From NCBI GenBank assembly GCA_963836005.1, contig CAWIHS010000004.1, positions 496,001 to 560,000 on the forward strand: a stretch of 64,000 bases of DNA, read 5' to 3'. Below the pieces are notes generated by a model. That model made no database searches, had not been told where the DNA came from, and saw only the letters and a program-made list of their open reading frames with translations. Source of the DNA: CAWIHS01 sp963836005 (lineage in GTDB: Bacteria > Pseudomonadota > Gammaproteobacteria > GRL18). The position numbers were made by a program, and so were the translations under genes. This document shows positions 18,890 through 28,462 of the stretch, one piece after another; position 1 is the stretch's first letter; each line of letters begins with the position of its first letter.

Positions 18890-20398
18890 TCATTGTTTAT
18901 CTCCTAACGTATAAGCGGGGTTTTGCAGCGCGGCCTGTTTGGAAAAATTAAAATCTGCTGGAAATTCCGCATAAATGGTATATAGGGGCTCATCAGCTTC
19001 GACTCTGTCATTAATTTTTTTGTGCAGCTGAATACCGGCCGTTTTGTCCATCGGTGCGCCTGCCATCCTGGCAATACGGGCGATTTGTAGGTTATCTATA
19101 GCAGTCACCCAACCTGCTTTGGACGCCAGTACTGGATAGAGAAACTGTGCTGCCGAGGGCTCCAGGGTATTTTTACCCTGCAGTTCGATGATATCCTGCA
19201 TTTTTTTCAGAGCCCGGCCAGATTCCAGCAGATCACGCGCCAGGTGATAACCCTGACCGCCTCTAATATCGGGATCAAATTCTAATATTCGCCCGGCCAA
19301 CTGCAGGGCTTTTTCCTTTAAATCTATAGGTGCGAGAGGCTCGTTTTGCAGTACCTGCATCACATCTCGTGCTTCCAGTGCAGGACCAATGCCGTTGCCG
19401 ATAGGCTGGCGTCCGTCTGTGATGATAACTTCCAGCTGCAGATCGCTGCGATCACCAACATACTCAAATAATTTACGTAGTTTGAGTGCCTCCGTCTGGG
19501 TACGGACTTTCGCTGTAGGGCCAACAGGGATATCAATGAGTAAATGTGTAGAGCCGGCAGCGATCTTTTTAGACAAAATGGAGGCAATCATCTGTCCTTT
19601 TGAATCCAGTTGCAGCGGACGTTCCACTGCAATCAGTATGTCATCCACTGGAGCCAGGTTGGCCGTGCCGCCCCAGGCAATAAAGCTCCGCTGTTGCTGA
19701 ACGATAGCCCGCAACTCAATCGGCTGCAGATCCACTCTGGCAAGGACTTCCATGGTGTCTGCAGTGCCTGCAGGTGAAGTGATGGCGCGGCTGGATGTCT
19801 TGGGCATCAGCATGCCGTGTGCTGCAACAATGGGTGCTATCAGCATGGTGGTTCGATTGCCGGGAATACCGCCAATACAATGTTTATCTACGACCAGCGG
19901 CTCACCCCAGTCGAGTTTTGTACCTGTTTCTACCATGGCTTCGGTCAGATAGAGTATTTCATCCCGTTCCAGCCCTCCCTCGGCACATCCCACCAAAAAT
20001 GCGGAAATCTCTATTTTTGAGTAACGGTGATTGACGATATCTTCACAAATGTCAAGGAAATCACTTTTAACCAGCCGGTTGCCGGCAATTTTTGCATGTA
20101 CCGATTGTAAAGAAATCGGCGGCGTGGCTTGATTTACATAGACTGCAGTAGTTTCTGCATTGTTAAACTGAGAAAATGTCTGTTCGCTCAGTCCCAGTTC
20201 ATCGGGCGCAACGATGGTCTCATCATCGACAATGTTCAGGACTGCAATTATCGGCGCTGCTGCACTTCCGTCACTGATCTCGATTTTATTCAGTGCCTGA
20301 AAGCCTTCGCTGTGATAGAGGGGGCAATTACGATGCAGATAAGCAACATTTTCTTTATACGTATCAATGGCGACTTGTCTTAGTTTCAGTGTTTTCAT
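18890..20398 (-). CDS. thymidine phosphorylase family protein, archaeal AMP-phosphorylase type
   Basis: A 502-residue protein from MKTLKLRQVAIDTYKENVA. ATG 20398 gives the length of archaeal AMP phosphorylase, and the frame is open further upstream. Recognisable are the glycosyltransferase segment EISAFLVGCAEGGLERDEI, the phosphate site KHCIGGIPGNRT, and SSRAITSPAGTADTMEVLARV. AMP phosphorylase converts AMP and phosphate to adenine and ribose 1,5-bisphosphate. The extra N-terminal domain of about 90 residues fits this group rather than ordinary deoA. It lies upstream of arsR on the same strand but outside the ars promoter. Pairing with the prs-like gene suggests nucleotide salvage. Confidence 0.85.
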   Translation of the reverse strand: MKTLKLRQVAIDTYKENVAYLHRNCPLYHSEGFQALNKIEISDGSAAAPIIAVLNIVDDETIVAPDELGLSEQTFSQFNNAETTAVYVNQATPPISLQSVHAKIAGNRLVKSDFLDICEDIVNHRYSKIEISAFLVGCAEGGLERDEILYLTEAMVETGTKLDWGEPLVVDKHCIGGIPGNRTTMLIAPIVAAHGMLMPKTSSRAITSPAGTADTMEVLARVDLQPIELRAIVQQQRSFIAWGGTANLAPVDDILIAVERPLQLDSKGQMIASILSKKIAAGSTHLLIDIPVGPTAKVRTQTEALKLRKLFEYVGDRSDLQLEVIITDGRQPIGNGIGPALEARDVMQVLQNEPLAPIDLKEKALQLAGRILEFDPDIRGGQGYHLARDLLESGRALKKMQDIIELQGKNTLEPSAAQFLYPVLASKAGWVTAIDNLQIARIARMAGAPMDKTAGIQLHKKINDRVEADEPLYTIYAEFPADFNFSKQAALQNPAYTLGDKQ

Positions 20399-20700
20399 GT
20401 TACCAGGCCACTCTGTCAGGGCAAGTAAGAAAATTGACATGATATCTGGCAAATTCTGTGTCTTGCTCTAAACTTGTTTTCAGACAGTCAGATTTTGCTG
20501 GTACGAATTGATCATGAGTATCCATTTTCTCACAATGGTTATTGTCAGGCTGTTGATTACTCAACAGCCTAATGATTTCTTGCCAGTAGATTGTTATCCC
20601 ATAGCAGATTTCTTTAAAACCTTACATCAATGTTACATTGATTTCACGTGTGTTTCGAACATTAAAAGGATTTAATGGCGGTCATAGAAGAAAAAATAAG
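20399..20700. other. intergenic divergent region, no feature seen
   Basis: About 300 bases between the phosphorylase (minus) and a methyltransferase (plus). I see no RNA gene. Both promoters should be here. Confidence 0.35.
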
Positions 20701-21408
20701 ATGAAAATAAATATTGAGACTATAGAAAGAACTTGCCCTGAAGCAGAAATATTCGAATCTGTTTTATCCTTAAATCACCAGACTATCCTTGAACTGGGCT
20801 GTGGTGATGCGACTTTGACGCGTTTAATCGCGACCACAGGTGAAGGAAGAAAAATTACGGCTACAGAAGTCGATCAAGTTCAGCATGAAAAACACACACT
20901 GATTAATGATTTGCCCAATGTGAGTTTCAAACTGGCAGGCAGTGAAAATATTCCCGTTAGTGATAGCAGCTTTGATACTGTTTTTATGTTCAAGTCCTTT
21001 CATCATGTACCAGTAAATCTTATGCGCCAGGCTTTACAGGAAACTAAACGAGTACTTAAACAGGGAGGAATAGCCTATATCTCTGAACCTGTATTTGCTG
21101 GTGATTTTAATGAAATATTACGACTGTTTCATGATGAAGAAGCGGTTAGAAAATCTGCTTTTAAAACGATAGAAAAAGCAGTTGCAGATAAAGAATTTTT
21201 ATTGGAGAGTGAACTGTTCTTTAATTCCCCATTAATTTTTCAAAATTTTGAACAATTTGCTGAAAGGGTCATTAGTGCAACCCATACTGATCATCAATTG
21301 GCAGATGAGCTTTACTCCAGAGTGAAACAGCAATATAACCTTGCTCATGCATCTAATGATGGAAATTTTCTAATTCCCCTTAGAGTGGATATATTAAAGA
21401 AAATATAA
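20701..21408 (+). CDS. class I SAM-dependent methyltransferase
   Basis: A 236-residue protein. The SAM-binding motif LELGCGDATLTRLI is near residues 30-43, and the motif II region VFMFKSFHHVPVNLM is typical of the methyltransferase type 11 group. The substrate cannot be told. I prefer ATG 20701, because the open frame upstream has only a TTG (20638) and unconserved residues. A perfect palindrome ATTACCC-T-GGGTAAT follows the stop codon at 21412-21426. Confidence 0.82.
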   Translation: MKINIETIERTCPEAEIFESVLSLNHQTILELGCGDATLTRLIATTGEGRKITATEVDQVQHEKHTLINDLPNVSFKLAGSENIPVSDSSFDTVFMFKSFHHVPVNLMRQALQETKRVLKQGGIAYISEPVFAGDFNEILRLFHDEEAVRKSAFKTIEKAVADKEFLLESELFFNSPLIFQNFEQFAERVISATHTDHQLADELYSRVKQQYNLAHASNDGNFLIPLRVDILKKI

Positions 21409-21411
21409 ACG

Positions 21412-21426
21412 ATTACCCTGGGTAAT
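21412..21426. promoter_or_regulatory. palindrome upstream of soxYZ
   Basis: ATTACCC-T-GGGTAAT, with perfect 7-bp arms and a single-base centre, lies just after the methyltransferase stop and about 160 bases before soxY. It could be an operator for the sox genes. No terminator T-tract follows. Evidence is symmetry only. Confidence 0.3.
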
Positions 21427-21584
21427 TTGACGAATTTCTTTATATTTCAAATGCAGCAGGCTAATATAAAATTAAAACTGAGTTACAGGACTTATGATTA
21501 TCCTTAAGTTCATTTGAATGAGGCCATTATAACTGTTGTTCTGTAGCTATTACCAGGTGACTAATGCTGATTGAGGAGAATTTC

Positions 21585-22040
21585 ATGAAACGCAGGTTCT
21601 TTCTAAAAGAAAGTTTCATAACGGCTGTTGTCAGCACTGCTGCCGCCTTATTGCCGGTCAGATTGCTGGCCGTGTGGAATAAAGAGGCTTTTCGAGCGAC
21701 AGATATGCGCTCTGCCAATGCTGCACTTGGCGATACAGCACCCGCTAGTGAATCTGATCGTGTCTATATCGATGTCAAGGATATTGCTGAAAATGCTGCC
21801 GTGGTTCCGATTAAAATTTCTACAGACATTGAAAATGCAGAGTCTATTCGTTTGTATGTCGAAAAGAATCCTGTACCACTGATCGCAACATTTACGCTAA
21901 CCCAGTATTGTGACAATTTTGTCTTCATTCGCGTCCGCATGAGTGAAACATCAAATGTTATTGCTATGGTTAAAGCCGATGATCAGCTGTATATGGCAAA
22001 AAAGAAAATTAAAGTCACTGCTGGTGGATGTGGCGGTTAA
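21585..22040 (+). CDS. soxY: thiosulfate oxidation carrier protein SoxY
   Basis: A 151-residue protein. ATG 21585 lies behind TGAGGAG and begins MKRRFFLKESF, a twin-arginine (RRxFLK) signal, so SoxY is exported folded, probably bound to SoxZ. The C terminus GGCGG carries the cysteine to which sulfur intermediates are attached. SoxY-SoxZ is the central carrier of the Sox thiosulfate pathway in the periplasm. soxZ follows after 35 bases. No soxXAB genes appear in this window. Confidence 0.95.
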   Translation: MKRRFFLKESFITAVVSTAAALLPVRLLAVWNKEAFRATDMRSANAALGDTAPASESDRVYIDVKDIAENAAVVPIKISTDIENAESIRLYVEKNPVPLIATFTLTQYCDNFVFIRVRMSETSNVIAMVKADDQLYMAKKKIKVTAGGCGG

Positions 22041-22075
22041 TTTATAAATCAATGAAAAAATAGAGGATTATTCCC

Positions 22076-22393
22076 ATGGCCCTGGAAAAAATCAAATTAC
22101 GTGCCAAACTGAAAGATGGCATTGTTACAGTTAGAGCCCTGCTCAAACATCCTATGGAAACCGGCCTGAGAAAAGATAAAATTACCGGTATGACAATACC
22201 AGCCTACCATATAACGGAAGTTACCTGCCTGCGAAAGGATGAATTGCTGTTCAGCACTCAATGGGGGCCTGGAGTATCCAAAAACCCTTTTCTTGCTTTT
22301 CGCCTAAAAGGAATAGAAAAGGATGAAAAACTCATACTTAGTTTTATTGATACAAAAGGAGAGACAGCATCCGCTGCCGTCATCGTCAAGTAA
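22076..22393 (+). CDS. soxZ: thiosulfate oxidation carrier complex protein SoxZ
   Basis: A 105-residue beta-sandwich protein with KIKLRAKLKDGIVTVRALLKH at the start, as in SoxZ. It pairs with SoxY in the periplasm and has no signal of its own, which fits export with the Tat-dependent SoxY. It sits 35 bases after soxY behind AGAGGA. A free SoxYZ pair can serve sulfur-carrier roles outside a full Sox operon. Confidence 0.94.
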   Translation: MALEKIKLRAKLKDGIVTVRALLKHPMETGLRKDKITGMTIPAYHITEVTCLRKDELLFSTQWGPGVSKNPFLAFRLKGIEKDEKLILSFIDTKGETASAAVIVK

Positions 22394-22755
22394 AAGTCAC
22401 TAATGCATAAATTTCAGGTAACTATATAATTTTATAAGATCAGCTACAACCAGTGTCCATTCCTTAGTGGCAGACACTTATTATTCTGAAATTAGGGTAA
22501 TACTTTAAGCAACGTTTTGATTATGAGTAATCTTGTCACGGTTTCAGGTTAATTACACCTGAATTCAAGTAATAAGAGCAAAACCGGTATTGTTTAGGGC
22601 AATAATAGTCTTTAAATTTATATCACATAAGACATGTTTAATGACCTGTGTCATTGTCATTATTTAATAATTATTTTAGTCTTGTAATAGGAGAGAGTGT
22701 ATTGTTAGTAAGTTCCTAAATATGAGTTTCAAACATTGAATATAGGAGGTGTGAA
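22394..22755. other. intergenic, no clear gene
   Basis: About 360 bases. A hairpin-forming AGTGTC...GACACT pair lies at about 22453-22477 without a T-tract. AGGAGG at 22746-22751 belongs to the next gene. I see nothing else. Confidence 0.35.
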
Positions 22756-23205
22756 ATGAAAGATAAAACATTAGGCTTTGTATTTTCTATATTTATCGGC
22801 ATTTGCATGCTCACTGCACCAGTTATGGCAAGTGAGTATATTGGCGAATTGTGCTTTCTAGCTGAAGGAGAAGAAAGTAGCAATAATCGTATGATGAAAC
22901 TGGGTGTTTCACATATGGGTGACAACCACTTTCAGATTGCTGGGACCTGGAATTGGGAAGATGGAAGTGGTGAATCAACACCTATAAATGGTAATCTTGA
23001 GGTTATTGACAATAATTTTGAAGTCACATATACATTTGCCTTTTATCGTTCTAATGGCTTTTATCATAGAATCGGCCATTTGGAATTAGACACATCTTCT
23101 TTGTCTGGTAACCTTAAAATGATGACTGTAAAAAAAAATATAGAAACCGGTGATACTTCTCATGGTGTGTCTAAAATGCCAGTATCTCTTGTTCCTTGCC
23201 CGTAG
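22756..23205 (+). CDS. secreted hypothetical protein
   Basis: A 149-residue protein behind a perfect ATAGGAGGTG. A signal peptide spans about residues 1-24 (ending in VMAS). The rest is polar and beta-rich with two cysteines, one near the mature N terminus (ELCF) and one at the C terminus (VPCP), which may form a disulfide. I do not recognise a family. It lies downstream of soxYZ with about 360 bases between, so an operon is unlikely. Confidence 0.7.
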   Translation: MKDKTLGFVFSIFIGICMLTAPVMASEYIGELCFLAEGEESSNNRMMKLGVSHMGDNHFQIAGTWNWEDGSGESTPINGNLEVIDNNFEVTYTFAFYRSNGFYHRIGHLELDTSSLSGNLKMMTVKKNIETGDTSHGVSKMPVSLVPCP

Positions 23206-23277
23206 TATCATTGAGGAAATAAAGGTGTACTTTCCCGTCTTTCGAAGGAAGCGGGAAGGGGGGCGGTATATATTCTT

Positions 23278-23412
23278 GTGAAGCACAAGCTGAACTTCAT
23301 TAACGGGATGAATAGTGTCGACCAGACCATTATGGCACAAGTTAGCAAGGTCCGCTATGAGCATCAAGCGGGTATAGACCTGACTGCAATGGATGATGCT
23401 CAAACGCTTTAA
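23278..23412 (+). pseudogene. possible relic ORF
   Basis: An open frame of 44 codons ends at 23412 (GMNSVDQTIMAQVSKVRYEH near its middle). The frame is open upstream without a good start or ribosome site. The composition looks coding, so it could be the C-terminal remnant of a lost gene. I cannot name it. Treat as tentative. Confidence 0.25.
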
Positions 23413-23601
23413 ATTACTTCCGGTTAGTGGTGATTCCAGTCATTCGGTAAAATGCAACTTTCATCCAAAATAACAATATCAGTCACCTCTGAAGCCTGTC
23501 GGTCTTGGGCCTGTTGCGTCGATTTGAAAAAACACCATTTTTGTTTAACTTCCCAGAACCTTTTTATAGTCAATAGAAAGATGAATACAAGACTCTTGTA
23601 T

Positions 23602-24099
23602 CTACTGCTGGGCTTTATTTAAAAAATCGTTCAAAATAGCATATTGCTCTTCAATGACATTTTTCACTTCATTTTCAGCCAGTGCAAAGCTAGGGGTATT
23701 ATCGTCATGCGCCATGTTTGCGCAAGTCACCGCCATACGACAATACATCGCAACCTTTTGAGCCACATGAATAACGGATATTTCATGATAAGTGGGGGCA
23801 ACACAAGCCATGCATGCTTCGGCAAAAAGGTGAACACTCTGTTTTTTAAAATCGAGTGCTCCCAAATCTGAATGAGGATGTGTTTCTATATAAACTACAT
23901 GTGAAGTTTGATAAGCGGCATGTAATTCTTCAGCCGAGTTAACAGGCTTATCTATATTTTTTATCAAATTTTCCAATCGTTTATCAGGTGCAATTTTAAG
24001 TACGCGGGCTAAAAATTTAGCTCCTATTTGACGTTGTTCGGATAGCGAAAGAGATGCAAGAGATTTAATGAAATCTGCATTGTTATCGATAGTTGCCAT
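23602..24099 (-). CDS. hypothetical cysteine-containing protein
   Basis: A 165-residue, mainly helical soluble protein with no signal peptide. ATG 24099 lies behind GGGAG. Residues about 95-130 contain CMACVAPTYHEISVIH and YCRMAVTCANM, giving four cysteines and histidines that might bind a metal or heme. I do not recognise a family. It is flanked by regions of relic sequence. Confidence 0.65.
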   Translation of the reverse strand: MATIDNNADFIKSLASLSLSEQRQIGAKFLARVLKIAPDKRLENLIKNIDKPVNSAEELHAAYQTSHVVYIETHPHSDLGALDFKKQSVHLFAEACMACVAPTYHEISVIHVAQKVAMYCRMAVTCANMAHDDNTPSFALAENEVKNVIEEQYAILNDFLNKAQQ

Positions 24100-24451
24100 T
24101 TATATATGCTCCCAAAGGATAATTCTGTTTTAGAATGACACTTAATAATAAAAAATTGGTCATTAAGATTAGTTAGTCAATGACATTTTAAGGATAAATA
24201 AAACCACTGATTTTGATATTCAAGTAGTGTAACATTTTTAAAATTGGAATTTCAAAATACATTTTGGCAGTCATTACCGCAGGCATTATCAACGACGAAT
24301 CGGTTTCTGGGCGCAGACACAAGGCTTTCAGACAAGATGTCACGGACTATTGCGCCTCTTCCATTCTCACACACAGCCTGCAGAGTTATGTCCTATGCAG
24401 GCAATAAAGCGTTTCTGTCAGGTTTGGGGTTATATATCGGCGGTTTGCTGA

Positions 24452-24727
24452 ACGAAGAATAAAATAGCCCGCTCAAAGGAGAAGTGGAAGGAAAAGCGGG
24501 CTAAACACCAGTCAGGTGTTGAAGAAATTATATCAAATTCCCCGAAGAACATTGTGCAAGAGTTCCCACTTCTCGATAATTTCACCCTCACAGAGACACA
24601 ACGTGCCTGCCTCATCACAGATTACTTACAGAACGAAAACCTCGATGTAGTGTTTGCCAGGGCCGAGCAATTCACAGAAATCAATACTAGGATAGTGCGG
24701 CGTAAATCGGGCATTAAGTATTATTAG
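24452..24727 (+). pseudogene. possible relic ORF
   Basis: An in-frame stretch of about 91 codons ends with TAG at 24727. The sequence looks coding (FPLLDNFTLTETQRACLITD near its middle), but the frame has no start codon with a ribosome site and is blocked by a TGA just upstream. It probably is the tail of a decayed gene of unknown type. Confidence 0.3.
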
Positions 24728-25202
24728 ACCACTGGTGGTGTTTTCAATATGGGTTTTTGACGGACAAAGGATTGAAACTGCGTAGTATTTGCGTAGTTTT
24801 CACACCTATGCCCTGATAGCCTTACTACGCATTGTTGACATTTAATCATCTGGAAACAATAACTCATACTTTACCCATTACAAACAGGTCCAACGCACCG
24901 AGTTACAGCATAAATATCACAAAATCACAGATTATGTATGTCCCTGTGTAATCGCATATCTATTCTTCTGGTGGAGCGACTCAGTTATTGAAAACAACAC
25001 TGAGTATCTGAAATTCCGATCCTGGAAATAATATTACTTTGCTATCCGCACGTTATTATGATAATGAAGGGTAAGAATTACAGAATTATATTGAACAAGA
25101 TGTCACTTTAAAACCTCTTCAATCCACTGAAATTTTAATTACACAGCATGCCTTATTTATCTTTAGCAAGTATAATAATCTAAAACAAACTACTATGAAC
25201 AG
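24728..25202. other. intergenic decayed region
   Basis: About 475 bases with repeated TGCGTAGT / ACTACGCA words near 24780-24835 and no intact gene. Looks like degraded accessory DNA next to the palindromic element at 25203. Confidence 0.3.
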
Positions 25203-25353
25203 CTAAATAAATGTTCTTAAAAGGTGTCCATTTAGCACCAGAACCTGTGATGTATCATTTCGAGATTTGATGTTAATATGAGCGAAATGATGTATTACAG
25301 GGTCTTGTGCAATGCCTCAATAATATGGCTACTATTTCCGAACAGCTATTTAG
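25203..25353 (-). repeat. 151-bp palindromic MITE (copy I)
   Basis: The ends are CTAAATARYTGTTC-type imperfect inverted repeats. The interior forms a long hairpin pairing ACCTGTGATGTATCATTTCG with CGAAATGATGTATTACAGGG. The copy at 51366-51516 has the same length and about 92 percent identity in opposite orientation. The stop codon of the RND gene (25346-25348) lies inside this element. No target duplication is clear. Confidence 0.85.
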
Positions 25354-28300
25354 GTTGAATTTTTTCCATGCCAATAAAAAACATCAGCAGAGAAGGGATT
25401 ACGAAAATAGTGAACAGCGTAGAAAAGGCCAGACCTCCGGTGATCACGCTTCCCAAACCACGATAAAATTCTGAACCAGGCCCCGGTGATAAAACCAGAG
25501 GCAGCATACCAAAAATGGATGTAAGAGAACTCATAAAGATGGGACGTAAACGGCTTTTAGTCGATTCATAGACCGCTACTTCGGGTTCAATATTTTCGTT
25601 CCGAATCAAATTAAGTGCTTGATGGACGATTAAAATGGCGTTATTGACTACAATACCAACCAGGATCACAAACCCCAGCATGGTCAAAACATCAAGTGGT
25701 TGATAAGCCAGGAATGTGTTGGTCATTGACAGGCCTATAAATCCTCCTGCTGCAGCCAAAGGCAGGGTAAATAAAATAATCAGCGGATAAATAAAATTTG
25801 CAAATAACGCGGACATTAATAAATAAGTAATAATAATTGCCAGTATTAAATTAAGTTCCATCGAATTTACTGTTTCAGTAAGTTTATCCGAAGTACCGCT
25901 AAGGGAAATATCGACATTGTTTAATTTTCCCTGTTCTAGCATTTCAGGCAGCAATTGATTTTGAAATAGTTCGATGCCTTCCTGGAGAGTCATGTTTTGA
26001 GATGGGGTTACTTCAAGCGTTATGGTGCGCTTACCATTATAGTGACGTATTTCACTGATGCCTGTGGTGCGGATCAGCTCAGCCAGAGTATCAAAACTGA
26101 CCAGTGTACCGTCAGGTGTCGCTACCAGCGAATAATAGAGCGCCTCTGGAGTTTCGATGTGGCTTTTATCTGCTTTCAGGATCAGATCAACCTTGTTAAC
26201 GCCATCGCTTTTGAATTCACTGATTTTACGACCATCCAGTAAAACATCCGCAATAATTCCCAATGAATAGGAGTCCATTCCAAGTCGTTTGAGTCTTGAT
26301 TCGTCAGGGACTAACTGAATTTCAGGAAATAATAATTCAATGGACGGAACAGGACGTATCTGAGCATCCGGTATTACTGATTTAATCTGGCCAAATAATT
26401 CAGCACCTGCTGTGGCAATGGCTTCGATACTCTGACCACCTATGTCAATATCAATGGTACGACCTTTACCAATACCCTGTTCGAATACACCCGCCTGTTT
26501 GGTGATACCAAAAATACCTGGAAAACTGTTGACAATGGGTTTTAGCAGAGGGATTAGATCGGCGGCACGATTTTCTTCAGCACTGATCACACCGAAGATC
26601 ATAAAGTCTCCTCCTGCAACATAAAACACACGTTCTATGCCGGGATATCCATTGATTGGCTTATTCATATGAGGTTCAAGTTTTGAAAATATATTTTCCC
26701 CTATGGATTTTTTTTCCTCATAGGATAAACCAGGGGGAGGTATCATAATATTAAAAATCAGATTTCGATTACCTTCCGGCAGATATTCCATTTTTGGAAA
26801 TAAAGCGTAAATGCAGATGATGGAAGCTGATGACAGAATAATTATGGTCAGCCATCGTTTCCCAGGTGATTGCAAAATATTACCAACCAGAAACATAATA
26901 AAGTTGTTCATCGCCTGGCCTGTTTTTTCTAACAGACCCTGGTGCTGTTTTTCCTGGTGAGTGTCATGAGGGTGGAATTTCATTAACTGGTACCACAGCA
27001 TAGGAATAACAGAAATGGATACGAAAAGAGAAAACGTAACTGCTGCAGTAACTGCAATTGCAATATCCTTGAAAAGCTGTCCGGCTTCATTTTCGAGAAA
27101 GATAATAGGAACAAAAACAGCAATGGTGGTTAAACCTGATGCCAGTAGTGCTCCCCAGACTTCGTTGGTACCATCAAAGGCCGCTTGCATATATGGTTTA
27201 CCCATTTTTTTATGGCGATCGATATTCTCCAAAACTACGATAGCAGAATCAACCAGCATACCCACAGAAAATGATATTCCGGCGAGAGAAATTGTATTTA
27301 ACGAACGGTTAATTAAATTCAGTAAAATAAACGTGGCAATAATGGATATAGGGATGGCTAAAGCGACGACAGCGGTGGATGAAATAGAGCGCAGAAAAAT
27401 CAGCAATACGACCACTGCCAGAATTCCGCCCAGGAGGATATTTTTCTGCACCAGTTCGATAGAACCCTGGATATAATTACGCTTGTCGTGCAGCCAGCGG
27501 ATCTTTAAACCCATCTGTTTGAGTTGTCCGGCGTTGAGTTCATTTGCCATGTTCTCTACATTGTTTGTTAAATCAATGATGTTGGTACCGTTAACGGGCT
27601 TTACTCCAATGATCAGACCATTGGTATTATCTACCATTGAGACGGCTTGCGGTGTAGCATAACCATAAATAACTTTGGCAATGTCTTTTAATTTTACTTC
27701 ATGATCACCATCAGAAAGGAGTATTAATTCCTGAATTGATTCAGCTGAACGAAATTGTGCAGTCGTGCGAATGCGGTAATTACGACGATCAATATCGATA
27801 GATCCGGCCGAAATATCCTGGTTCTTCCGTTGAATTTTGCTGATAATATCATCCATGCGCAAATGATATTTTGCCAGGGCTTTGACATCCATTATGATCT
27901 GCATCTGCTGACTGGTTCCGCTTAACAGGAACAGTTCAGCAACTCCTGGTATCCTCTCATAATGTTCCCTGACTTCATTTTCCAGATAGGTTTTGTAAGT
28001 ATCGACGGGATTGGGGTTTTCTGGAAGGGTGCTTAGCATTGTCCATATAACCGGGGAGGAGCTTTCACCCGTAGCCTTGATAATGGGTTTTTTGACATTC
28101 ACTGGGTAGTTCTCAACTTCAGTCAGTTTATTGCTGACATCCAGCAGGGCTTTGTGTATGTCGGTGCCAATTTTGAAGGTAAGTGTAATGGTTCCCAGAT
28201 TGTCCTGTGACTTTGATTCATATTCAATAAGTCCTGGAGTGTTTTTCAACACCAGTTCCTGTTCGTCAATAATATCCTGTTCAATTTCTCTGGGTGAAGC

Positions 28301-28459
28301 ACCCGGCCAGGCAGTTGACACTGATATTTTGGCTTCTGTTACATTAGGTGTTAATTGTTTGGGTAACTGTTCTAGCGATATCAGACCAAACATGATTATC
28401 AGTATCACAATCACAGCGACCGTCACCGGTTTTTGCAATGAAGCATTAATAATGGCCAT
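25346..28459 (-). CDS. RND efflux transporter permease, HAE1/AcrB type
   Basis: A 1037-residue inner-membrane pump driven by proton motive force. N-terminal TM1 (PVTVAVIVILIIMFGLISLE) and the motif AWPGASPREIE are typical, as is the TM4 motif SVGMLVDSAIVVLENI. Its length is that of the family. It follows the adaptor gene by three bases. No outer-membrane factor is encoded nearby, so a TolC-like protein elsewhere must complete the complex. The last two codons and stop fall inside the palindromic element. The substrate is unknown. Confidence 0.92.
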   Translation of the reverse strand: MAIINASLQKPVTVAVIVILIIMFGLISLEQLPKQLTPNVTEAKISVSTAWPGASPREIEQDIIDEQELVLKNTPGLIEYESKSQDNLGTITLTFKIGTDIHKALLDVSNKLTEVENYPVNVKKPIIKATGESSSPVIWTMLSTLPENPNPVDTYKTYLENEVREHYERIPGVAELFLLSGTSQQMQIIMDVKALAKYHLRMDDIISKIQRKNQDISAGSIDIDRRNYRIRTTAQFRSAESIQELILLSDGDHEVKLKDIAKVIYGYATPQAVSMVDNTNGLIIGVKPVNGTNIIDLTNNVENMANELNAGQLKQMGLKIRWLHDKRNYIQGSIELVQKNILLGGILAVVVLLIFLRSISSTAVVALAIPISIIATFILLNLINRSLNTISLAGISFSVGMLVDSAIVVLENIDRHKKMGKPYMQAAFDGTNEVWGALLASGLTTIAVFVPIIFLENEAGQLFKDIAIAVTAAVTFSLFVSISVIPMLWYQLMKFHPHDTHQEKQHQGLLEKTGQAMNNFIMFLVGNILQSPGKRWLTIIILSSASIICIYALFPKMEYLPEGNRNLIFNIMIPPPGLSYEEKKSIGENIFSKLEPHMNKPINGYPGIERVFYVAGGDFMIFGVISAEENRAADLIPLLKPIVNSFPGIFGITKQAGVFEQGIGKGRTIDIDIGGQSIEAIATAGAELFGQIKSVIPDAQIRPVPSIELLFPEIQLVPDESRLKRLGMDSYSLGIIADVLLDGRKISEFKSDGVNKVDLILKADKSHIETPEALYYSLVATPDGTLVSFDTLAELIRTTGISEIRHYNGKRTITLEVTPSQNMTLQEGIELFQNQLLPEMLEQGKLNNVDISLSGTSDKLTETVNSMELNLILAIIITYLLMSALFANFIYPLIILFTLPLAAAGGFIGLSMTNTFLAYQPLDVLTMLGFVILVGIVVNNAILIVHQALNLIRNENIEPEVAVYESTKSRLRPIFMSSLTSIFGMLPLVLSPGPGSEFYRGLGSVITGGLAFSTLFTIFVIPSLLMFFIGMEKIQPK

Positions 28460-28462
28460 TTA

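Noticed and set aside
24244..24462. 72-codon plus-strand frame
   Set aside because: No family, no convincing ribosome site, and it sits in a decayed region.
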